Of a stretch of 59,180 nt of DNA, positions 52,214-59,180 are shown piece by piece. Made by a program: the position numbers and the translations under genes. The notes under the pieces were generated by a model. That model did no database searches. It worked only from the letters and a program-made list of their open reading frames with translations, and was not told where the DNA came from. This stretch comes from Chara braunii (lineage: Eukaryota; Streptophyta; Charophyceae; Charales; Characeae): NCBI GenBank assembly GCA_003427395.1, contig BFEA01000550.1, positions 919,757-978,936 on the forward strand, in the 5' to 3' direction. Within the stretch, counting starts at the first letter, position 1. Each line of letters starts with the position of its first letter.

Positions 52214-52304
52214 GCAAGTGAACGGATGAACTGATACTCAGGGGTAAGTGGGCAGATGGACTGGTACGCAGCGGTAAGCGAGCGGATGGACTGATACGTA
52301 GCGG
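52214..52304. repeat. Three copies of a 30-bp unit at the B2 right end
   Basis: AAGTGAACGGATGAACTGAT, AAGTGGGCAGATGGACTGGT and AAGCGAGCGGATGGACTGAT, each followed by about ten bases. The minus-strand frame entering from A2 protease reads these as a ten-residue repeat (YQSIRSLTA type). Confidence 0.9.
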
Positions 52305-52331
52305 AGGGCCGGGACACCGCGCCCTCCGACA

Positions 52332-52828
52332 ACGGTACTTCAGCGCCGAAGGCGTCCCGAATGGTAAGAGTCCGTCGGTGAAAGTTGACCGTGTGATCCA
52401 CACTTCAAACCAAGGCATTCCCAAAATAATGTCGAAGTCCGTGTCCAAAATGTCGAACGTCACCGGTTCACATGCATGAGGTGCGAAATACACCGGTACG
52501 GCCTCGATGTAACGGTCGATAAGTTGTTGCGTCCTTCCGTCCGCGAACTTGGTCGCCGTCGGGTTTGCCTTCCTCCAAACTTGTGCGCCAAGGTCAACCC
52601 TTTGCATAAAGGCCTGGCTCATGAAATTGCGAGTCCCGCCGCTATCCAGCAAAGCACTGCAGGACGCTTGCCCAACTTGGATGCGGACATAGAGAAGCGG
52701 TGCGTTGTTGTCATCGTGCCTCTGCTTGAGATGAGCGCATAGTGCTGCACATTGCGGTCTCAACAAGCGGCCCGTGGTCAGGAGAAGAAGCCATGCAAAT
52801 TCCTCTGACGTGAGCGGGTCCAAGACCT
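52332..52828 (-). pseudogene. A2 aspartic protease
   Basis: Minus strand: LLYVRIQVGQASCSALLDSG and then GTRNFMSQAF (active-site D-S-G), then ACEPVTFDILDTDFDIILGM PW-type end, which is the flap and C-terminal part of a retropepsin-like fold. It lies between gag and the RT segment. B2 is inserted shortly after its end. The frame is open for most of the domain (within 52,206-53,060). Confidence 0.85.
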
Positions 52829-53827
52829 TTATGTTGAACTCGCACGCCGAATCCCGTGAAGAACCACTTGAAGACGATAAGTCGCCGTTGTCGGACAGAG
52901 AAGATACCGCACACACGCCTTGTCCTTGAGCATGAGTACCCAGTGTAGGAACGAGGTGGGCAGCATAGTCCTCATAACATAGAAGAAGAGGACTATCGAC
53001 TTCCGCAAGCGCCTCGGAACAAAGGGCACTCGCCCGAGTTGCAACCGGTTCCGAAGGCATCGAGAGTGTCGTCGACTCACTCCCGGCGGAGCTGAGTTTC
53101 CCGACTGCTTGCCCTTACCTCTCAAAGAGCAGCCCACTGTGTTGTGGCAATCACTGTTGCACCACAGACAATAGCCGAATCTTGTGCGTAGCTTGTACGC
53201 ACGTTCTGAGAGATTGTACTGGGCCCATCGGGCTTGAGCTGCTGCGCCGGACCCGAGGATCGATGCGGTGTTTGTCTTCGGCTTGCCGCGTCCTCGATCT
53301 TTGCCGGGGCGGCCACCATCCCGGGCGGCGGCGAGTTTGTCCCCTTCATTGGCAGACACGGCCTCGCTTGAAGGGTCGGTTGGCATTGCCGCCTCGGCCA
53401 CAACCACTTTCGGGTGATGTTGATCTTCGCTCGGGCCTGTCGCAGACAAACGGTTGAGGTTCTTGGCCTCCTTGTTCGTGACAATGATCTTCGCGGCCTT
53501 GTCGAAGAGCTCCGTCGTCGTCGTCAGGGTCTCCTCGACGTGAGTCAAGGCGTTGCCTAACGCTGGACACGACCTCGTGATGAAGTAGTGTTTGATGGCC
53601 TTGAAGCCCATCTGAATGTCTGGGACGAATGTCAAGTGTTGGTACTCGGTAATCAAATCAGTACTCGACGGTGTGCCTTGTTCGAAGGTCATCAATTTAT
53701 CCATTGCCTTGATTTCCTGCGGCTCTACTTGGAACCGCTTATGCCACGCCGCGTTTACATCATCCCAACTGATCTTGGTGTACAAGTCGGCGGCTACCAC
53801 CCCGTACTTGGACAAAAGGTTGTCCAA
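52829..53827 (-). CDS. gag: A2 gag, capsid and zinc knuckle
   Basis: A 332-codon open frame. The capsid-like part is ISWDDVNAAWHKRFQVEPQE, MTFEQGTPSSTDLITEYQHL and FKAIKHYFITRSCPALGNAL. Then a basic linker (GGRPGKDRGRGKPK). The zinc knuckle CLWCNSDCHNTVGC fits C-x2-C-x4-H-x4-C exactly. The remaining 80 or so codons are a shifted frame over the protease start. Gag builds the particle and binds element RNA. It follows the N-terminal coiled-coil part at 53,828-54,478 after a frameshift. Confidence 0.88.
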   Translation of the reverse strand: MDNLLSKYGVVAADLYTKISWDDVNAAWHKRFQVEPQEIKAMDKLMTFEQGTPSSTDLITEYQHLTFVPDIQMGFKAIKHYFITRSCPALGNALTHVEETLTTTTELFDKAAKIIVTNKEAKNLNRLSATGPSEDQHHPKVVVAEAAMPTDPSSEAVSANEGDKLAAARDGGRPGKDRGRGKPKTNTASILGSGAAAQARWAQYNLSERAYKLRTRFGYCLWCNSDCHNTVGCSLRGKGKQSGNSAPPGVSRRHSRCLRNRLQLGRVPFVPRRLRKSIVLFFYVMRTMLPTSFLHWVLMLKDKACVRYLLCPTTATYRLQVVLHGIRRASST

Positions 53828-54478
53828 CCACGCTTGGCACGCGTGTGTGAGTGGTAGCGCGTGATGCTTGTCCTCGCTGACGTGGTGGCTGCAACTTGAG
53901 CTCGAACTTGCGGAACCACGGCATCGGGTCCGTCTTCGTCAATCTCCAATGCATCGTGGTGATCGGAGGTGTTGGAGGAGCTGGCAACGGGGGGGGGCGA
54001 CGGTTTGCTCCAGCTGCTGGAGGCGGCTGTTGACTTGGTCAAACGCCCGTTTGTGTCTGAACAGCGTCGTCAAGGTTGTGGATGTCCTCCTGCTGTGCAA
54101 TGCATGTTGCCAGGAGATCCGTGAAATGGGAGAGTAGAGCGATCTTGCTTCCACTCTCTTCCATGTTACCAGTCTCGGCCTCGGCCCGCCAGTCCGCTGC
54201 CATTGTGAGCAAGGCTCGCTCCCCACTGAATATCTTCTCGCGTCGTTGATCTCGTTCTTCATCGGCAGCCTTTGCTGCTGCCTCGTCCTGCTGACGTTTT
54301 GCTCAATCGCCAGCAGACGCGCTTTCTCTGCGTCTTCTGCTTTCTTCTTTGCTGCGGCTGCTGCCGCGTCCAACCGTTTCTTGGCCTCGGTAATCAAGTC
54401 CAACATCCGGGTCTGATAGGCCTCGTCCGTTTCCCCTGGCTTCTGGTCCATGGCGGCTGTTTGAGAGCGCGTGAGCAT
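53828..54478 (-). pseudogene. gag: A2 gag N-terminal part
   Basis: Starts MLTRSQTAAMDQKPGETDEA at 54,478, then an Ala/Lys/Glu-rich coiled-coil (AKKRLDAAAAAAKKKAEDAE). A later coiled segment is FDQVNSRLQQLEQTVAPP. At least two frameshifts (near 54,290 and 53,990) separate the parts. This N-terminus is the likely start of the gag-pol polyprotein. Confidence 0.75.
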
Positions 54479-55402
54479 GGACTAGGCCAGAGAACTGCTG
54501 ATGTGGCACTCCCTGCTGCTGATGTGGCACTGCTCGGCTGCTAACGTGGCACGGCTGTCAGCTGACGTGGCCTGCTGACGTGACAGCTTACTAATGTCAC
54601 CGCAGGGGGTACCCGGAGACAGAGAGAGAAAGGAAGACCGGGGGGTGCAACAACATAGGTGGGGAGGGGTGGGTGGGATAAATCGCCCAGATAAGGAGCC
54701 ACTAATCAAAAAAATGAAAAGTTTGAACTTTTGCAAAAAATTCAAGAAATTAAGGGTAATAAAATACTACAATAACAATCTCGAGTTTGCCAGTTCAGTA
54801 GGGCTCCCAATCTCCCTCAAATTCGAATTTACCAATAATAATAAAAAACAATAGAATTTTTTTAGACTGCAAATGATTAACATATAATAATGAATAAGAA
54901 AAATGATGGAACTGTGAAGAAAATGTTTTCTCGCAAGTTCAAAAGAATTCCGAAAAATAAAAAATATTCGGAATTACTCAGATGAGAGTATGCGCAGTTA
55001 AGAAAAAACGCTACTGCAGGAGGGATTTCCCGTACAATTTTCAAATCTCAAAAAAAAAAATAGCGAATCTCGGAAATTCCAAAAAAATTCTCGGAATTTC
55101 GGAAAAACAGGAAATTGCAAAAGGAAATCGAAAATTTCGTAAAAAAATATATTCCGGATTTCAAACAACGAAATTTCGAATTTTCAGAAAAAAACGAAAA
55201 AACGGAAATTTCAGGTGCTGCGCTATTGCGATTTTCCACAAACAGAAATAGCGGGAAAACGAAATCCAAGATGGGAAAAAAAAAAAAAAAAAGATTTTCG
55301 GACAGTTTGGTCAAAATTCGCAATTTTGGGGACTAATTAGTATGTTCTAATCAATCAATCAAGCAAGCAAGCAATGATCAATCAATCAATCTATCAAAGA
55401 CT

Positions 55403-55440
<38 letters not shown>

Positions 55441-55547
55441 CCAATGATTAACCCATCAATGACTAATCAATCAATCAATCAATCAATCAAGACTAATCAA
55501 CTAACTAGTCCCTGCACACGTGTCAGATCAGGTTGTCCTGATTCACG
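54479..55547 (-). other. A2 untranslated leader
   Basis: Short GC-rich stretch with four TGACGTGGC/TGATGTGGCAC-like words (54,498-54,590), then the AT-rich block shared with A1 (from AAGGAGCCACTAATCAA). (AATC)n tracts run at about 55,347-55,500, then a unique segment to the primer site. Confidence 0.8.
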
Positions 55548-55567
55548 TGCGGGGCCCCGATACCAAC
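55548..55567 (-). promoter_or_regulatory. A2 primer binding site
   Basis: Minus strand GTTGGTATCGGGGCC, directly after the LTR end TGTATCA. Matches the tRNA-Met-type site with two changes. Confidence 0.88.
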
Positions 55568-56679
55568 TGATACATGCCCCTTTGGGCAGTGTATGTAGAG
55601 CCAAGGATCCGCAATGTGATGAAAAGGACTGAGTGGACAATGCAATGTCAGTTGAATCTCAACAAGCAATGTACACCCTGATACATACAAAATGGCACAT
55701 AGTAGCGTAGTGTCCTGACCTGACCGGGACTGACATGACATCCCATCATAGCGAAGTCCAAAATTAGTCCCTTGCCGATGTCCAATCAATGTCTGCCTCA
55801 GAAATGTCGAATCAGATCCTGGGCGCAGTGCCCACTGTAACCTCTGCCTGTATTCTCCGCCTGTAACCTCTTGCACTCTCGTATCTGAAGAAGAGGAGGA
55901 AGGAGGAGGAGGAGGAAGGAGGAAGAGAGAGAGAAGAGATGGAGGAAAAGGAAGAAGAAGATGCTGTCCTCCTCGCTGTCTTACCTACCCGTAACTGCTG
56001 TACTAACTGTGGTTCGTCCGGTGCAGGTACCGCGCAGAGCCCTAGCTATGGAGCCAGGTAAGCTCGCCACTGCAGGTAAGTCGTCGCACCCTCTCTCTAC
56101 CTCATGCGCCTCTCCTCCCTAGCTCAGCAGCACAGCGCTAAGCAGCGTGTCACTCAAGAAGTGAGCTTCCCAACTGTTCCTGGCCCAGCTGCTGCCCAGC
56201 TATTTGTAGCGCTGGGCGCCGCTGGGCTTCCCTGGTGCTGGCCTCAAAACGGCCTACCGGGTCTGGGCCCCTACCGGGCATCCAGACCGTGCTGCTGATG
56301 CAGCAAGGCGCGAAAAATGCGCCTGGCCTGAAAACGGCCCCGTCCCTGTGTACCTAGCCCAAGGCATCGCCTTGGGGCCTGCAGGTCCAAAACGCCGTCT
56401 GCACCTACTGGTCTGGCGCCAAAATGCGCCTGGCCTCATTTCGGTCCTGCCTCCGGTGCACCCAGTCCCAAGGTCTGGCCTTGGGTCTGCAAGTCCGAAA
56501 CGGCACCTGAACAGACAAAAATAGGACAGCACACACACACACGGGGTAAGTAAAAATAACCCTATCTACTAGTGTGCTACCTAGGGCCTGAAGGGCCGCC
56601 ATGGGCCTCCAGGGCGCGTGCTGTATGGCACGCGGCCTGGGGGCCCCTCAGCAACCGTGTGCAGGCGCAGCATGTAACA
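55568..56679 (-). repeat. A2 5' LTR (1,112 bp)
   Basis: Near-identical to 40,101-41,539 except for a deletion of about 150 bases and the assembly gap in the other copy. Ends TGATAC...TGTAACA in + orientation. Confidence 0.92.
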
Positions 56680-57000
56680 CTCTCCCTCCTCTCTCTCTCT
56701 TCCTTTTGTCTACGAGTCTCCACGGGCATCGAAATGAACTCAGTGAAAGAAACAGATTGAACGGGCAAAGAAAGAGACAGTGGAACTCCTAGCCGGAGTG
56801 GCATTACATTTGGACTAGAGAGCAGCCAACAAACAATCAAAGAAGATAAGTTCAGATGAGAGTTCTGATCCACGTCTCAACATGATCAGAGATCCCCTCG
56901 ATGACCGAAGCTGGGATCCACTGGTCCGCAAGGGCGGGTCTCCTAGGGGCCCGTGTAGTAGGCCCCGGCATGCAACACTTGCCCTGCCTCAGGGTTAGTT
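56680..57000 (-). mobile_element. G2 leader and gag start
   Basis: Minus strand: a leader similar to 34,880-35,216 (+) (CTCTCTAGTCCAAATGTAA, GCCACTCCGGCTAGG), and the gag start MPVETRRQKEERER at 56,729. A2 is inserted about 50 bases after this start codon. The rest of gag is at 39,809-40,100. Confidence 0.75.
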
Positions 57001-57129
57001 AGGAATGCAGAGGCATCACGGATTGCTACTTCTTCGCTGCCGAGAGGAGAGTAGATATCAACTACTTGCACTCATGGAGAGGCCTGTGAGAGATAGTAGC
57101 GAATTCTAATTGCTGAGCAGAGGTAGTTG

Positions 57130-57960
57130 GCTCACAACTCTCTGCTTCTGCATTGTACTCTGGTTTGCTGCAGGAACTCAGTTGTATTAAGTCACTAAAC
57201 CTCAGTTGGTTTCTGAGTGGTTGTTCATTTCATTCGACATGTTTCGTTCGACTGTCCTCTACAATTGGATTAAAAGTTTCAAATGGCACCATTGCACCTG
57301 CTGAAATCATGAAATACAAACTCGGCAGATCATTCAAAATGTTCTATTCGACTCCCCTCTTTAAATGGATTCAAGCGGCAGCATTGCACCTGCTGCTCAA
57401 AGCTTGAAATACAGACTTGGCACCTAGTCAGCAGATTCAATAAGGGATTCAAAATGTTCTGTTCGACTCCCCTCTTTAAATGGATTCAAGCGGCAGCATT
57501 GCACCTGCTGCTCAAAGCTTGAAATACAGACTTGGTACTTAGTCAGCAGATTCAATAAGGGATGTGCAGAAACCAGGTAAGCTACGGTAGCTCCTCCATG
57601 TTTTCCTCACCTGTGTTCTCCTTGCATACTCGACCGCTTCAGCATTTTACTCTGGTTTGCTGCGGGAACTCAGCTGGACAAAGTCACTAAACCATTGTTC
57701 GGTTTCTGAGTGGTGGTTCATTTTGTTGGACCGCCCTCTGCAATTTTATTCAACTGGAACCATTGCACCCACTGAAAGCTCAAAATACAAACTCGGCAGA
57801 TTGTTCTCCATGTTCTGTTCGGCTCCCCTCTGTAATTGGATTCAAACGACACCATTGTGCCCGCTGCCGAAAGCTTGAAATACAAACTCGGCACTAAGTC
57901 GGTGGATTCCATAAAGGGTGTGGAGAAAGCAGGTAAGCTATTCCATAAGGGATGTGCAGA
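57130..57960. repeat. Compound tandem repeat
   Basis: A larger unit (about 57,145-57,640 and 57,641-58,020) begins with ACTCTGGTTTGCTGC and ends with TTTTCCTCACCTGT. Inside it a unit of about 110 bases (TTCTATTCGACTCCCCTCTT, then AAATGGATTCAAGCGGCAGC) occurs nearly identically at 57,338 and 57,450, with diverged copies at about 57,235, 57,715 and 57,805. Confidence 0.85.
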
Positions 57961-58000
57961 AAGCAAGTAAGGTATGGTAGCTTCTCCATCTTTTCCTCAC

Positions 58001-58165
58001 CTGTCGTCTCCTTGCATACTCGCCAGCTTCAGCATCCGCAGCCCCATCCTCCACCCCACTATCTTGGCTAACCCAATAGTCATACCTGTGGAATGCAAAA
58101 CAGGTGGTGGCCAACATTCCGCTTGCAATCAGTCGCCAACCTCGCACAAAGGCACGTTGGGAGCT
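58001..58165 (-). CDS. Probable host exon (acceptor 58,086 or 58,166)
   Basis: The minus strand ends in a good donor, CGACAG/GTGAGG, after 58,001. Two acceptors fit. TTTTGCATTCCACAG at 58,086 gives an exon encoding YDYWVSQDSGVEDGAADAEA and then GEYARRRQ. CTCTGTCAG at 58,166 adds SSQRAFVRGWRLIASGMLAT. The exon ends in phase 0, matching the phase-0 start of the terminal exon at 9,118. The acidic then Arg-rich sequence before a DPVNS motif would suit the C-terminus of an importin-11/KA120-like receptor. This is from memory of the family pattern and not verified. The last 36 bases of the exon and its donor are duplicated at about 57,606-57,645. Confidence 0.4.
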
Positions 58166-58204
58166 CTGACAGAGTTCGCACAAACAAGGTGAAGATGAGG
58201 ATTA

Positions 58205-58540
58205 TTAACCAACAACAAGTCGACATGTGGCAGATTGGAAAAGACCAAGTCGAGACTCCAAATAGGCACTGAGAACAGTGAAGTAAACTATTTTCCCAGT
58301 CAACTCCTGGCCAACATAGAGATCCAGTCCCGGAGAGTTCTCAAGAAAGAAACTGGAACCAAAAGGTTCAATGATGGTCAGCCACAGGTTTCCGTGTATG
58401 CCACCATACACGGGAATGCATTGGAAAGATGGATGAGAGGATGGATGGATGACCAAGAACCGAACTCGCCTGCAACTGACAGAAGACTGAATCCATCCAT
58501 AGAAAACTGCACAAGTAAATCATCGAATAGTATTAAAGTT
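58205..58540 (-). CDS. Possible upstream exon, unrecognised
   Basis: Minus-strand open frame with CIPVYGGIHGNLWLTIIEPF, GSSFFLENSPGLDLYVGQEL and TGKIVYFTVLSAYLESRLGL. It ends at TAA near 58,205. An intron of 48 or 51 bases (GTTGTTGG... to CTGTCAG) would join it in frame to the exon at 58,165, but the donor is poor and the intron very short. The + strand is also open here, so coding status is doubtful. Confidence 0.25.
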
Positions 58541-59180
58541 AATTAAACATTTGCAACCAGCATCAGGATCCTCTGCCACCTATTTTGCTTTTGCTGGAGA
58601 GGGCAGTTAGCACCATGTTGATGCAACTTTGAAGTTCAAATTTAGTTTCCCTGCATCCTGATCATGATATCATATTCGTTTTAAGACGATGAAAAATCGT
58701 CAACAGCAATCACACTCCTCCCACAATGCACAAATCAAAAAGATTCAATTAGACAAGTAGGAACCCACCCGTAGGATAAATTATTATCCTTTTCTCCTTC
58801 TGTCTCATGCATCACGCTTGTACAGACACTGCACAACCACCACAGTTTAATTTGTTAGTAAGGTCCTCATGTCCTTCATGTAGAAAGTCACACTAGAAGA
58901 CCCACTCAGACAATTGCAATCAGACTCGTTTTCAAACACACTTTTCACACATGTAAACAGTAACACAGCACACTGGCGACATGCGCCCACTCAAAACTCA
59001 GAGATATGGCTTCAGATACGAATTCACTCTCAAATGGCTATGGCGACTTCAGCGCCCAAACATCTCACTGTTCACATACACTGGATCACCCTGGATATCC
59101 CACACGCATCACTCTAACACTCGAACACAACACACACTCACTACTAACTACAGCTATGGCAGCTATGGCTGCCTCTAACC
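58541..59180. other. Right flank, nothing recognised
   Basis: No gene, repeat or RNA supported. Confidence 0.5.

Larger units (their letters stand above)
44624..52331. mobile_element. Insertion B2, 7.7 kb
   Basis: Starts TGTCG and ends CGACA like B1. It is flanked by ATGG (44,620-44,623) and ACGG (52,332-52,335), a likely 4-bp duplication with one mismatch. Removing it rejoins A2 protease to RT in the order of A1. Unlike B1 it carries remnants of an unrecognised minus-strand gene (45,684-46,245, 46,701-46,967, perhaps 50,659-51,228). About 360 bases from the left end CAGACA is followed by TCTGGCGCCAGG, which resembles an LTR end plus primer site, but no matching right LTR is visible. The nature of the element is uncertain. 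Confidence 0.6.
40101..56679 (-). mobile_element. Full-length Ty3/gypsy retrotransposon A2 with nested insertion
   Basis: Minus strand: 5' LTR (56,679-55,568), primer site, AT-rich leader, gag, protease, [B2 insertion 52,331-44,624], RT, RNase H, integrase with chromodomain-like tail, polypurine tract, 3' LTR (41,539-40,101). The 5-bp flank CTCTC is identical at 40,096-40,100 and 56,680-56,684. The two LTRs are nearly identical apart from indels and the assembly gap, which suggests a younger insertion than A1. Gag and pol contain frameshifts, but the integrase is a long open frame. Confidence 0.92.

Noticed and set aside
52206-53060. 284-codon frame as one protease protein
   Set aside because: Its last part runs through the junction into the 30-bp repeats of B2, and its first part overlaps gag in a shifted frame. 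Only the middle is protease.

Overview
The window looks like nuclear DNA of a streptophyte (green-plant lineage) with a very repeat-rich genome. A charophyte alga such as Chara is my best guess, but no sequence search was possible. The grounds are Ty3/gypsy elements with plant-type initiator-Met primer sites (TTGGTATC...), a plant-like U6 snRNA copy, eukaryotic 28S rRNA fragments, a plant-type mitochondrial cox2 exon that appears to end at a group II intron, and probable spliced exons. Nothing bacterial is present: no operons, and most open frames are broken transposon genes.

Layout. 1-8.3 kb: a decayed + strand Ty3/gypsy element (E1) carrying a probable solo LTR, a U6 retropseudogene, a small TTAA-flanked insert and a large internal duplication. 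8.3-9.8 kb: mostly featureless, with one probable terminal host exon on the minus strand. 9.8-32.5 kb: a tandem pair of about 1-kb repeats (family E). The first copy is split by a minus-strand Ty3/gypsy element, A1 (10,668-31,373), which is itself split by a non-coding element B1 (13,555-20,464) and by another gypsy element, D1 (23,149-30,084). 32.5-40.1 kb: LTR fragments, a + strand gag (G1), minisatellites, a 41-nt G run, the cox2 exon and a permuted 28S fragment. 40.1-56.7 kb: a second A-family element, A2, flanked by CTCTC on both sides. It is inserted into another gag-bearing element (G2) and is split by insertion B2 (44,624-52,331), which holds remnants of an unrecognised gene. 56.7-59.2 kb: the G2 leader, a compound tandem repeat and probable host exons on the minus strand.

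Reading the nested boundaries together, most of the 59 kb is explained by successive insertions. Removing B1, D1 and B2 rebuilds two elements in the same order: 3' LTR, polypurine tract, integrase, RNase H, RT, protease, (gag), AT-rich leader, primer site, 5' LTR. All are on the minus strand. The probable host exons near 9.0 and 58.0 kb have matching splice phase, so the retrotransposon pile may sit in one roughly 49-kb intron. That link is inference.

Limits: boundaries were placed by eye. Family names (A, B, D, E, G) are labels for this report only. Identity of the host gene and of the B2 genes is unproven.
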